DNA from: DASUPK01 sp963695675
GTDB taxonomy: Bacteria > Actinomycetota > Thermoleophilia > Solirubrobacterales > 70-9
Assembly: GCA_963695675.1 (NCBI GenBank)
Contig: CAVOGY010000002.1
Coordinates: forward strand, 186,001 to 250,000
Reading direction: 5' to 3'
Length of the DNA stretch: 64,000 nt
The position numbers and the translations under genes were made by a program. The notes under the pieces are model-generated. The model did no database searches and was not told where the DNA came from. It saw nothing but the letters and a program-made list of their open reading frames with translations. Below, piece after piece: positions 1-8,146 of the stretch (within the stretch, counting starts at the first letter, position 1; the number at the start of each line of letters is the position of its first letter).

Positions 1-1
1 C

Positions 2-382
2 TGGCAGAACCGCACCTGCACGGTTCGTGTCGCCAGCGGAGGCCGCTTCGAATTCCGTGGGGTGGACTCCTCCTGCAACCCGTACCTGACCCAGGCCGCG
101 CTGTTGAGCGCAGGACTGGACGGGGTGCGCCGCGAGCTCGACCCAGGTCCGCCCCAGCAGCGGAACACCTACGACCTGCTTGCCGAGGGCGCCGAGTTCG
201 AGCGCGTGCCCGATCATCTCGGCGAGGCGCTGGGTGCCCTCGAGGCCGACGAGGTCGTGCGCGGGGCGATGCCGGGCCGACTCTACGATGTGTTCATGCA
301 CTACAAGCGCGACGAGTGGGAGCGCTACATGGCTGCGGTGACCGACTGGGAGCGCCAGCAGTACCTGGACGTCATGCCATGA
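2..382 (+). CDS. glnT: GlnT/GMAS-like glutamine synthetase family ligase, C-terminal part (module 1)
   Basis: Only the last 126 codons are present; the reading frame is open to the left edge of the window. The conserved NRT and CNPY segments and the ending W-E-R-x-Q-Y-L match the C-terminus of the full-length paralogue at 15164-16534, which has NRT, CNPY and W-E-I-D-R-Y-L at the same places. The family condenses glutamate with ammonia or an amine using ATP; members next to glxBCD genes are usually GlnT or gamma-glutamylmethylamide synthetases. It ends 19 bases before glxB, so it is very likely the first gene of the same + strand operon. The substrate cannot be read from this fragment. Confidence 0.85.
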   Translation, partial: WQNRTCTVRVASGGRFEFRGVDSSCNPYLTQAALLSAGLDGVRRELDPGPPQQRNTYDLLAEGAEFERVPDHLGEALGALEADEVVRGAMPGRLYDVFMHYKRDEWERYMAAVTDWERQQYLDVMP

Positions 383-401
383 CCTCGGTGGGTGGTCGAC
401 C

Positions 402-1331
402 GTGTGCGGCATAGCGGGGATCATTTACCGGAACGGCAACGGGCAGGAGAAGGTGGGGCGCGACATGACCCGGATGCTCCAGGCGATGAAGCACCGGGGC
501 CCCGACTCCACCGGCTTTGCGCTGTACCGCGGGGGCGGCGACACCTACGTGATGCACGTGAAGCTGAGCGAGCCGACCGAGCACGACCCCGAGCTCGAGC
601 GGCGCATGCAGCGGCAGCGGGGCGAGGTCGAGACGCGCATGCGCGCGGCGGGCGCCCGGATCGAGGAGATCAAGGAGGCGCCTCGCACGATGACGATCAT
701 CTTCGGCTTCGAGGGCGATCTCAAGCTGATCGCCGACGCCACCGAGCGTGTCCGCCACACCGAGGTGCTGTCGCTGGGGCGCTCGCTGGAGATCGTCAAG
801 GACCTCGGCGACGCCGAGACCGTATCCGGCGGATACCACCTCGGTGAGTACACGGGCACCCACGCGATCGGCCACGCGCGCATGGCGACCGAATCGGACG
901 TCGACATCGCCAACGCACACCCGTACTGGGCCTACCCGTTCCCCGATGTCGCCGTGGTCCACAATGGCCAGCTGACCAACTTCCACGACTGGCGCCGGCG
1001 GTTGACGCGGGCCGGCCACCGCTTCCAGTCCGAGTGTGACTCGGAGATCATCGCCGTCTACCTCGCCGCGCAGATGAGCCAGGGCCGGACGCTCGAGGAG
1101 GCGATGCACCAGAGTCTCGAGGACCTCGACGGGGTCTTCACCTACATCTGCGTCACCGAGGACTCGCTCGGGGTGGCCAAGGACGAGCTCGGCGCCAAGC
1201 CGCTGGTGCTCTACGAGGACGACGACCTGGTGGCCCTCGCTTCCGAGGAGATCGCGATCCGCCAGGTGCTCGACCGCGAGATCGAGACCCACGACCCCTA
1301 TGAGGGCGAGGTGCGCGTATGGACCAGGTGA
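402..1331 (+). CDS. glxB: Class II glutamine amidotransferase subunit, GlxB/MgsA type (module 1)
   Basis: 309 residues. The start is GTG followed directly by Cys-Gly-Ile-Ala-Gly, so removing Met exposes the N-terminal nucleophile Cys2 of Ntn-type amidotransferases. HRGPDS near residue 32 and the central GHARMAT and HNGQL segments are the usual glutamine-binding landmarks. In glutamate synthase this domain removes ammonia from glutamine; as a separate subunit (GlxB, or MgsA of N-methylglutamate synthase) it is expected to release ammonia or amine from a gamma-glutamyl amide. It overlaps glxC by 13 bases, which implies translational coupling. Confidence 0.88.
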   Translation: MCGIAGIIYRNGNGQEKVGRDMTRMLQAMKHRGPDSTGFALYRGGGDTYVMHVKLSEPTEHDPELERRMQRQRGEVETRMRAAGARIEEIKEAPRTMTIIFGFEGDLKLIADATERVRHTEVLSLGRSLEIVKDLGDAETVSGGYHLGEYTGTHAIGHARMATESDVDIANAHPYWAYPFPDVAVVHNGQLTNFHDWRRRLTRAGHRFQSECDSEIIAVYLAAQMSQGRTLEEAMHQSLEDLDGVFTYICVTEDSLGVAKDELGAKPLVLYEDDDLVALASEEIAIRQVLDREIETHDPYEGEVRVWTR

Positions 1332-2104
1332 GCGAGCAGCCTCGCATGGATGAACGCGGCCTCGTCGAGCTCGACGACTCGATTCCGAAGGCGGCGAAGA
1401 TCGATGGACAAAGCGCGGTGATCGAGGCACGCGAGATGACCACGCGCAAGATCAACGCGGAGCTGCGCTGGCTGATCTATGAGCAGGGCGTCGCCGAGGT
1501 GACCGTGCGCGATCCGAGCGCAAGGCACTCGCTCGGCGTCGCGATACTGGCCCGCTGCAGGATCCGGTTCGAGGGCAGCCTCGGCTACTTCGGCTGCGGG
1601 CTGATCGACGGTCCGGAAGTCGAGATCACCGGGCGGGTGGGCTGGTCGGTCGCCGAGAACATGATGTCCGGCGTGGTGGTGGTCGAGGAGAACGCCGGAT
1701 CTCTGGCAGGCGCCGCGATTCGGGGGGGCGACCTCGTCATCAAGGGCGACGTCGGAGCCCGCACGGGAATCGACCAGAAGGGCGGCACGATCATCGTGCT
1801 CGGAAACGCGGCCTCGATGACCGGCTTCATGATGCAGCGCGGACGCCAGATCATCCTCGGCGACGTCGGGCCCGGGCTCGGGGACTCCATGTACGACGGC
1901 ACGATCTACGTCGGGGGCAAGATCGCCTCGCTCGGAATCGACTGCGTCGAGGGAGAGTGGACCGATGCCGACACCGAGCTGGTCGAGCGCAAGTTCTCGA
2001 TCTACGGGCTCGGAGCCCCGCCGAAGCTGCGCAAGCTCGTCTCCGGAAAGAAGCTCTACAACTATGACAACCTCGAACCCAGCGAGCGAAAGCTCGTTCT
2101 CTAG
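1319..2104 (+). CDS. glxC: GXGXG-domain glutamate-synthase-like subunit, GlxC/MgsB type (module 1)
   Basis: 261 residues, mostly a right-handed beta-helix of repeated Gly-x-Gly turns (GRVGWSVAENMMSG, GDVGARTGI, GDVGPGLGDSM), the structural domain that ends the large subunit of glutamate synthase. As a separate protein it bridges the amidotransferase and FMN subunits. An N-terminal extension of about 40 residues is absent from the shorter paralogue at 17455-18156. The ATG lies inside the end of glxB, and the stop is followed at once by the AGGAGG ribosome-binding site of glxD. Confidence 0.87.
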   Translation: MDQVSEQPRMDERGLVELDDSIPKAAKIDGQSAVIEAREMTTRKINAELRWLIYEQGVAEVTVRDPSARHSLGVAILARCRIRFEGSLGYFGCGLIDGPEVEITGRVGWSVAENMMSGVVVVEENAGSLAGAAIRGGDLVIKGDVGARTGIDQKGGTIIVLGNAASMTGFMMQRGRQIILGDVGPGLGDSMYDGTIYVGGKIASLGIDCVEGEWTDADTELVERKFSIYGLGAPPKLRKLVSGKKLYNYDNLEPSERKLVL

Positions 2105-2114
2105 GAGGACCGCG

Positions 2115-3575
2115 ATGGCGGATCAGAAACAGCAGGCATCCGGGGAGGCTCCTGCCAGGCGCGAGGTGCTCGGCCGAAGTCAGATCTTCACGCCGGAGGT
2201 GATCAACGACATCCACATGAAGGCGGAGCTCGGGCGCTACCGGATGCGCGGCTTCTCGATGTTCAAGAAGCTTCCCAGCTGGGACGAGCTGATCTTTCTT
2301 CCCGGGACGCTGACGCGCTTCGTGATCGAGGGCTACCGCGAGAAGTGCGACACCAGGACGGTGCTGGGCAGCCGCTTCGCCAAGAATCCCCTCGAGCTCG
2401 ACATCCCGGTCTACATCACCGGAATGAGCTTCGGCGCGCTGTCCATCGAGGCGAAGATGGCGCTCGCCAAGGGGGCCTCGATGGCCGGGTCGGCGACCTG
2501 CTCGGGAGAGGGGGGAATGATCCCTCCGGAGCGCGACCTCTCGACCAAGTGGTACTACCAGGTGATCCAGAGCCGCTACGGCTTCAATCCCCACCACCTG
2601 ATGCTGGCCGACGGCGTCGAGTTCTTCATCGGGCAGGGCTGCAAGGTCGGCGTGGGCGGCCACCTGATGGGTCAGAAGGTGACGGAGCAGGTCGCCGAGA
2701 TGCGCAGCCTGCCCGCCGGGATCGACCAGCGGTCGCCGGCGCGTCACCCGGACTGGCTCGGGCCCGATGACCTCTCGCTGAAGGTGCAGGAGACCCGGGA
2801 GGCGACCAACTACGAGGTCCCCATCCAGCTCAAGCTCGGCGCGGCACGCGTCTACGACGACGTTCGAATGGCCGCCAAGTGCGGCCCGGACATCATCTAT
2901 CTGGACGGAGCCGAGGGCGGCACCGGCGCCGGTCCCCACATCGCGGCTGAGGAGACCGGAATCCCGTTGCTCGCCGCCATTCCCGAGGCGCGTCGGGCGC
3001 TCGAGGACGTCGGCCTCCCCGACGAGGTCGACCTCGTGGTCGCGGGCGGGATCCGCAACGGCGGCGATATCGCCAAGTGCCTTGCGCTCGGCGCGGACGC
3101 GGTCGCGATCGGCCACTCCGCCCTGATGGCGCTCAACTGCAACAAGGAGATCCCGGGCGTGACCGACTATGAGGGCACGGTCGGCGTGCCGGCGGGGCAG
3201 TGCTACCACTGCCACACGGGCCGGTGCCCGGTTGGGATCACTACCCAGGACCCCGAGCTCCGGAAGCGGCTCGACGTCGACGCGGCGGCCCAGCGGGTGT
3301 TCAACTTCCTGCACACCCTGACGCTCGAGGTGCAGATGCTCGCCCGGGCCTGTGGCAAGACCAACGTCCACAGCCTCGAGCCCGAGGACCTTGCGGCGCT
3401 CACGGTCGAGGCCTCGGCCATGGCGCGGGTGCCGCTGGCGGGCACGGACTACGTCCCCGGCGTCAGCGAGGAGCGCGCGCTGGACGAGATCCGCACCCTG
3501 CTCGACCAGTATCTGGAGAACCCGGTGGACTACATCCCGGATTCGGCCCCAACCGCTGCGGAGCGAGGCGAGTGA
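2115..3575 (+). CDS. glxD: FMN-binding glutamate synthase subunit, GlxD/MgsC type, with Fe-S cysteines (module 1)
   Basis: 486 residues. The ATG at 2115 is chosen because AGGAGG (2103-2108) lies 6 bases upstream; the frame is open further upstream but those codons do not look like this family. GMSFGALS, the GEGG loop, GAKPG-like glycines, the D-G-x-E-G-G-T-G-A stretch and the V-x-G-G-I-R-N-G phosphate-binding motif identify the FMN barrel. Cys363, Cys366 and Cys371 (C-x2-C-x4-C, then PVGITTQ) match the 3Fe-4S site of glutamate synthase. Expected role: reductive amination of 2-oxoglutarate with ammonia or methylamine delivered by GlxB. The stop overlaps the next GTG (GTGA). Confidence 0.88.
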   Translation: MADQKQQASGEAPARREVLGRSQIFTPEVINDIHMKAELGRYRMRGFSMFKKLPSWDELIFLPGTLTRFVIEGYREKCDTRTVLGSRFAKNPLELDIPVYITGMSFGALSIEAKMALAKGASMAGSATCSGEGGMIPPERDLSTKWYYQVIQSRYGFNPHHLMLADGVEFFIGQGCKVGVGGHLMGQKVTEQVAEMRSLPAGIDQRSPARHPDWLGPDDLSLKVQETREATNYEVPIQLKLGAARVYDDVRMAAKCGPDIIYLDGAEGGTGAGPHIAAEETGIPLLAAIPEARRALEDVGLPDEVDLVVAGGIRNGGDIAKCLALGADAVAIGHSALMALNCNKEIPGVTDYEGTVGVPAGQCYHCHTGRCPVGITTQDPELRKRLDVDAAAQRVFNFLHTLTLEVQMLARACGKTNVHSLEPEDLAALTVEASAMARVPLAGTDYVPGVSEERALDEIRTLLDQYLENPVDYIPDSAPTAAERGE

Positions 3576-4015
3576 CCCGCGGCGACCACGTGCGTGAGCC
3601 CGAGAAGGTCGTCTCGATCGACGCCGAGTACCTCTCGGGCAAGCGCTTCCCGTATCAGGAGGACATCTCGCTGGTCGAGGACATCGACCTCCAGGCGGCG
3701 ACCCCCGGCAATGATCTGAACTGGCTCGAGGACGTCGAGCTGCTCGAGGAGGAGGGCACGCCGGCCGTCTTCGACCGCTACTCGAACTCGTTCCTGAGGA
3801 TCTACTTCCCGATCCCGGAAGGTCGCGAGGACGAGATCGCCCGCAAGGTGCTGATCGCCCACCTGACCTCCGGCAACTCCTATGGCATCCGGCTCAAGCG
3901 ACCGCACGCCAAGTTCCCCCAGCCCGAGCTGGGTCCCTGGGTCGACGGGTCCCAGACCGTCGGCGAGGACTGGAGGCCCCAGGTGCTCGAGGGCTGGGAG
4001 CCCCCGGAGCACTGA
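3572..4015 (+). CDS. Orphan 147-residue protein of module 1, unknown function
   Basis: I do not recognise the family. The GTG at 3572 shares the GTGA overlap with the glxD stop, so the gene is coupled to it, and 5 bases separate its stop from the next gene. The protein is acidic, has no membrane segment or signal peptide and no cysteine. Residues about 15-65 are rich in Glu and Asp; the middle holds a predicted alpha/beta stretch; the end is Trp-rich (GPWVDGS, EDWRPQV, EGWEPPEH). Module 2 has no counterpart. Position suggests an extra subunit or assembly factor for the synthase or for the following flavoproteins. Coding is supported by the operon fit and codon use, not by homology. Confidence 0.72.
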   Translation: MTRGDHVREPEKVVSIDAEYLSGKRFPYQEDISLVEDIDLQAATPGNDLNWLEDVELLEEEGTPAVFDRYSNSFLRIYFPIPEGREDEIARKVLIAHLTSGNSYGIRLKRPHAKFPQPELGPWVDGSQTVGEDWRPQVLEGWEPPEH

Positions 4016-4020
4016 CGCCG

Positions 4021-5310
4021 ATGCCGGCCGTGCCCGAGTCGGCGCGCCACCTGGTGATTGGCGCGGGCGTTCACGGGCTGTCCACCGCCTGGCACCTTGC
4101 CGCGGCGGGGGAGGAGGCTCTGGTCGTCGACAAATCGATGGTCGCGGCCGGGGCGTCGGGAATCGCCTGCGGGGTGATCCGGAACAACTACTTCCAGCCC
4201 GCGATGTCGGATCTGATCGCCGCCTGCGTCGAGATCTGGGAATCCGACCCCGACGCGTTCCACTATCACGGGTCCGGCTACGTCGCCCTGGGCCCGCCGG
4301 CCCAGGAGGAGGAGCTGGCCCAGGTCGCCGATCGTCACCGTGGGATCGGCTATCCGTCGGAGCTCTACACCGGCGAGGACGAGGTCGCCGCCCACATGCG
4401 CGGCATGTTCGGCGACTGGCGTGCGGAGGGCCTGACGGTATGCCTCCATGAGCACGCCGGCGGTTTCGCCTTCAACCGCGAGTCCATGCTCGGGCTCGCC
4501 GACAAGGCCCGCGGCGCCGGCGCGACGATCCTGGAAGGAATCGAGGTCACCGGGTTCTCCTTCGACGGCTCTGGCGCCGTCAGCGGCGTGCAGACGGCCG
4601 CCGGGGAGGTGCAGGTCGATCAGGTCGTGGTCGCCGTCGGCCCGTGGATCGCGTCGCTCTGGGAGATGCTGGGTCAGCCCGGCCGCATCGACGTTCGCAG
4701 TCCGGACGGCTCGCTGGAGCGCGATCTACCGATGTGGACCTACTGGTACTTGCAGGAGGGAGAGGTGGCGCTGCCGCCCTCGACGCTGACGACGGACGAC
4801 GGCCTCGAGTCGCCGGTGCTGCACGTCGACTCCCACCGTCCGCTGCTCGATGACGACGGCGGGCTGATCACCGATCAGCCCTGGGGCATCTACGTGAAGC
4901 CGGACCGCCGGACGATCCAGGGCGGCGCCCAGCCCCTGACCGTCGGCCAGAGCTTCGAAGTGGACCCCTATCCGACCGGCAGCGTGGAGCCGGGTTTCCC
5001 GGACCTCTGGTGCGCGGCGCTCTCTCACTGCCTGGAGCGCTTCCGAGGCTGCCGCGGCAGCTACGTGCAGGCGCGGTCCGGGGGAGTCGGGGCCTTCAGC
5101 CCCGACAATTTCCCGATCTTCGATCGGATGCTCCCCAACGTGTACGTCGCGGCCGACTCGAACCACGGCTACAAGATGATCGCGGTCGGGCGTGAGATCG
5201 CCCGGGAGCTTCGGGGCGAGCACTCCTCGCTCCTCCATCCGTTCCGCTTCGAGCGCTTCGAGACCGGCGAGCTGCACCCGGTTTCGAGCAGCCCCTACCC
5301 GTGGAGCTAG
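4021..5310 (+). CDS. FAD-dependent amine oxidoreductase, DAO family (module 1, first of pair)
   Basis: 429 residues. The N-terminal GAGVHGLSTAWHL is the dinucleotide-binding G-x-G-x-x-G of the D-amino-acid-oxidase/SoxB family; the FAD domain continues through VVDKS (ribose Glu/Asp position) and closes with the C-terminal NHGYKMIAVG segment. It is a paralogue of the next gene: both share EGIEVTGF and a GPW..WEMLGQP stretch and both end in YPW. The histidine that carries covalent FMN in SoxB is replaced by Asn in the matching G-G-F-A-F-N-R-E segment. Likely oxidises a secondary amine such as an N-alkyl amino acid; the substrate is unknown. Confidence 0.82.
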   Translation: MPAVPESARHLVIGAGVHGLSTAWHLAAAGEEALVVDKSMVAAGASGIACGVIRNNYFQPAMSDLIAACVEIWESDPDAFHYHGSGYVALGPPAQEEELAQVADRHRGIGYPSELYTGEDEVAAHMRGMFGDWRAEGLTVCLHEHAGGFAFNRESMLGLADKARGAGATILEGIEVTGFSFDGSGAVSGVQTAAGEVQVDQVVVAVGPWIASLWEMLGQPGRIDVRSPDGSLERDLPMWTYWYLQEGEVALPPSTLTTDDGLESPVLHVDSHRPLLDDDGGLITDQPWGIYVKPDRRTIQGGAQPLTVGQSFEVDPYPTGSVEPGFPDLWCAALSHCLERFRGCRGSYVQARSGGVGAFSPDNFPIFDRMLPNVYVAADSNHGYKMIAVGREIARELRGEHSSLLHPFRFERFETGELHPVSSSPYPWS

Positions 5311-5370
5311 CCGTGAGCTCCGACCGGCTTCGCCATCAGACCGCGCCCGTAGCGGCCGCCATCATCAGTC

Positions 5371-5389
5371 GCGACCGCTTCGCGGTCGC
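5371..5389 (+). promoter_or_regulatory. Intergenic hairpin ahead of the second FAD gene
   Basis: Perfect inverted repeat GCGACCGC-TTC-GCGGTCGC, 8 base pairs with a 3-base loop, lying in the 94-base gap between the two flavoprotein genes and ending 3 bases before the AAGGAG ribosome-binding site at 5393-5398. It has no T tract, so it is not a typical terminator; mRNA processing, stability or translational control is more likely. A plain GC-rich coincidence cannot be excluded. Confidence 0.45.
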
Positions 5390-5404
5390 TCGAAGGAGAG
5401 CGGC

Positions 5405-6676
5405 CTGACGGGCGCTAGCCATGTCGTCATCGGCGGCGGCGTCCACGGCCTCTCCGCCGCCTGGCGCCTGGCAGAGCGCGGCGCCGACGTGCTGGTGCTG
5501 GAGAAGGACCGGATCGGCGCCGGAGCCTCCGGCATCGCTGGAGGGATCGTGCGCAACTACTACCGCTCCCCCGCGGTCACCGACCTGATCCGGCAATCGG
5601 TTGAGATGTTCGAGGCGGACACGAGCGGATACGGCTTCCGGCAGGTCGGCTACCTCGCTGCCGTGCCCGAGGCACAGGTCGAGGACCTGGTCGCGATCCG
5701 CAAGCAACACGAGGACGCGGGGTATGAGTCTGAGCTGGTCGTCGGGGCGCAGGCCTGTCGCGAGTACCTGACCTGGACCTGGCCGGACTGGGAGGCACCC
5801 GTGGAGGCTGTGCTCTACGAGAGCAGGGGAGGCTGGGCGGACGCGATGCAGACGGTGCGCTACCTGGCCGAGCGGGCTCGAGCCTGCGGTGCGCGAATCG
5901 TGGAGGGCATCGAGGTGACGGGGTTCGAGCTTGGCCCCGGTGGCGTTGAGGCCGTGGTCACCTCCGGCGGAGGAATCGTCTGCGAAGCCGTGGTCGCGGC
6001 GCCCGGTCCATGGGCGGCCCGCGTCTGGGAGATGCTCGGCCAGCCCCCGGAGGTCGAGATCGGCGGAGGGAATGCGCGAGACCTGATCTCCTACTGGAAG
6101 GCGCAGGAGGGCCAGTTCGCGCTTCCGGGCACCGGGCTCGGGGGCCGCGCCGGCCGGGAGGCTCCCGTCGTTCACCTCGACCAGACGGGCGGGCTGCGCT
6201 CCGATCGCGACGGGCGAGATTTGCTGCCGGGCGCCTGGGGCATCTACTTCCACATGGGCCGGACCGGGACCGGTGTGACCGGCGGCGGGCTCCCCGTCCT
6301 GATCTCCGAGCCGGAGCTCGATCCGTACGGCCCCGCGAATCCGGCGCACGCGGCCGAGCCGGCGTTCGCCGAGTTCTTCGAGTCCGGGCTGGCGGTCGCC
6401 TTCGGGCGCTTCCGCGGACGCAGCGGCGAGTGGCAGGTCACGCCGGCGGGCGGGATCGTGGCCCACACCCCGGACAACTATCCGGTGTGCGACTGGGTGC
6501 TGCCGAACGCCTACGCGATCGTGGACTCGGGCCACGGCTTCAAGATGCTCGCGCTGGGGCGCCTGGCCGCGGACGACGTCCTCGACGGCGCACCGGCCCT
6601 CGACGCCTACAGGCTGTCCCGCTTCGCCCGGGGCGAGACCCACCTCGCCTCCTCGGGCCCATACCCATGGACCTGA
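5405..6676 (+). CDS. FAD-dependent amine oxidoreductase, DAO family (module 1, second of pair)
   Basis: About 423 residues. GGGVHGLSAAWRL binds FAD; LEKDRIGAGASG and GHGFKMLALG are the other family segments. The start is unusual: after the previous stop the frame has no ATG, GTG or TTG before the FAD motif, and the only codon with a well placed ribosome-binding site (AAGGAG, 6-base spacing) is CTG at 5405. The covalent-FMN histidine of SoxB is not conserved here. With its paralogue upstream it may form a heteromeric FAD-only dehydrogenase. It meets the gntR gene tail to tail at 6677-6703. Confidence 0.82.
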   Translation: MTGASHVVIGGGVHGLSAAWRLAERGADVLVLEKDRIGAGASGIAGGIVRNYYRSPAVTDLIRQSVEMFEADTSGYGFRQVGYLAAVPEAQVEDLVAIRKQHEDAGYESELVVGAQACREYLTWTWPDWEAPVEAVLYESRGGWADAMQTVRYLAERARACGARIVEGIEVTGFELGPGGVEAVVTSGGGIVCEAVVAAPGPWAARVWEMLGQPPEVEIGGGNARDLISYWKAQEGQFALPGTGLGGRAGREAPVVHLDQTGGLRSDRDGRDLLPGAWGIYFHMGRTGTGVTGGGLPVLISEPELDPYGPANPAHAAEPAFAEFFESGLAVAFGRFRGRSGEWQVTPAGGIVAHTPDNYPVCDWVLPNAYAIVDSGHGFKMLALGRLAADDVLDGAPALDAYRLSRFARGETHLASSGPYPWT

Positions 6677-6703
6677 GTTCCCGTCCGATCCCGGGCAACC
6701 GGG

Positions 6704-7498
6704 TCAGCCGCCGGCCCTGTCGTCCTCGTCCGGTGAGACCTGGAGGCTCCGCATCACGTGCAGATCGATGGAACCGGGCGCGAATACCTCGGTGGAGTAC
6801 TGCACCGCCTGACCCTCGGCCAGGTGCATGACCTCGATCAGCTCCAGCGTGGCGGTGACCCGCGTCGCATCCAACGCCAGCCCCAGTCGGCTGTCGGGCT
6901 CCACCAGCCGCGGACGCACATGCGTTCTCGCGAACGCGATCGGGACCTCGTGGTCGACCAGGACGTCGAGCACCATCTTGCCCGACTCGAGCGCCGAGCG
7001 GAGCTCGTCGGGCGGAGGCAGGGCGATGTCTGGATGGACGGTGTCGCGCATGTGGGCGGCCACCGTGCCGTCGGCGACCAGGGCCCGCTGGATCAGCGGC
7101 GCCCGGACCCCCCTGCCGATTCCCAGCGCCTCGGCCACGTAGCCCGGTGTTCGCACCTGCTCGACGGACACGTTGCACGCGGTCAGCCGCTTGCCCTGGC
7201 GGCGTGCCAGCGAGGTGTACGACTCGAGTACCTCGAGGCCCTCGCTGAAGGCTGCGGGAAGCGCCACCCTGCCCACGAAGGTGCCGCTGCCCTGTCTGCG
7301 GTTCACCTCGCCATTGCTCTCCAGCCGCTCCAGGGCCAGGCGCAGGGTTCCCCTTGAGACGCCGAGAGCGTAGGCCAGCTCCTTCTCGGGTGGCAGACGA
7401 TCCCCGGGGCGAGCGCGGCCAGGCGCCAGCCGCTGGCGCAGCGCGGTCTCGGTCACATCCACCATCGAGGGTCGAGACACAGGCGCGAGCGTAGCCAT
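6704..7498 (-). CDS. GntR-family transcriptional regulator, HutC/UTRA subfamily
   Basis: 264 residues. A winged helix-turn-helix occupies about residues 12-75 (PGDRLPPEKELAYALGVSRG, then TLRLALERLESNGEV and RRQGSGTFV). The rest is a UTRA effector domain; its ending with Tyr-Ser-Thr-Glu-Val-Phe-Ala-Pro and Asp-Leu-His is typical of the HutC group. It is the last gene of the soxDAGB-fhs-fchA series, starting 12 bases after the fchA stop, so it probably autoregulates that operon. The palindrome in the promoter at 14992-15000 is the best operator candidate. The effector is unknown; N-methylglutamate or a similar amino acid would fit. Confidence 0.85.
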   Translation of the reverse strand: MATLAPVSRPSMVDVTETALRQRLAPGRARPGDRLPPEKELAYALGVSRGTLRLALERLESNGEVNRRQGSGTFVGRVALPAAFSEGLEVLESYTSLARRQGKRLTACNVSVEQVRTPGYVAEALGIGRGVRAPLIQRALVADGTVAAHMRDTVHPDIALPPPDELRSALESGKMVLDVLVDHEVPIAFARTHVRPRLVEPDSRLGLALDATRVTATLELIEVMHLAEGQAVQYSTEVFAPGSIDLHVMRSLQVSPDEDDRAGG

Positions 7499-7510
7499 GT
7501 CCGCGGGCGC

Positions 7511-8137
7511 TCAGTCTTCCCTGGAATCCGCCGCGGTGTGGCTCGCGGGCGGGGTGCGATCAGCCGCCGTGCGGCTGGCCCGCGCTGCGAGATCCGCCGC
7601 CGCGCGCGCGCGTGCCGGGCGGGGATCCTCAGGGTCCCCGGCGAGGTTCGCCTCGACCAGCTGCGCGCAACCCAGTGCCGCCGCCGCGGCCAGCTCTCCG
7701 GCCACGACCGCGTCCGCCGTGAACGCCCAGTCTCCGGCGCCGGCGACCTCAGCGGCTCGCTCGGCGACCGCAGCGGCACCCTCGGCGATCGCCAGTGGCG
7801 GGTCGCTGGCTCGATCCAACGCCCTGGCATGTTCTCGCCCCTCGCTGGCCGTGGCCACCCGCGCATACGCCCGGGCATCCTCGTTGCCGGCCGCGAGCAG
7901 GCGCCCTCGCAGCTTGCCGGCTTGCTGGGCCAGCACGCGCATGCGGTCCGCGGCCTCGGCTCCGGTGCCACGGTTCTGCGCAGCAATCCGCTTTGCGGCC
8001 AGCGCGGCCGCGAGCTCGACGACGCCGGCGGCGGCCGCGGCGGTCAGCGCCGAGGCGACACCTGCAGCGGGGGGTTCCCCGGGCGAGGCCAGGTCTGCCA
8101 GGGCCTCCCCAACGCGTTGGCTGCCGAACTCGGCCAT
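7511..8137 (-). CDS. fchA: Methenyltetrahydrofolate cyclohydrolase / cyclodeaminase family (FchA)
   Basis: 208 residues, all helical and very Ala-rich, with the family's early P-x-A-G-V-A-S-A glycine/proline signature near residue 25 and the Asp-A-x-A-Y segment near residue 90. FchA hydrolyses 5,10-methenyl-THF to 10-formyl-THF; the related domain of formiminotransferase-cyclodeaminase makes methenyl-THF from formimino-THF. Placement 9 bases after fhs favours the cyclohydrolase role: together they turn methenyl-THF into formate with recovery of ATP. No methylene-THF dehydrogenase (folD) is in the window, so that step must be encoded elsewhere. Confidence 0.82.
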   Translation of the reverse strand: MAEFGSQRVGEALADLASPGEPPAAGVASALTAAAAAGVVELAAALAAKRIAAQNRGTGAEAADRMRVLAQQAGKLRGRLLAAGNEDARAYARVATASEGREHARALDRASDPPLAIAEGAAAVAERAAEVAGAGDWAFTADAVVAGELAAAAALGCAQLVEANLAGDPEDPRPARARAAADLAARASRTAADRTPPASHTAADSRED

Positions 8138-8146
8138 CGCTCAGGG

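Noticed and set aside
1851..3371. A 506-codon frame on the - strand opposite glxC/glxD
   Set aside because: Antisense shadow of high-GC genes; low-complexity His/Val/Arg-rich sequence without any family motif.
6704..7498. FadR-type (FCD) regulator
   Set aside because: The C-terminal half has the UTRA pattern of the HutC group, not the all-helical metal-binding FCD domain.
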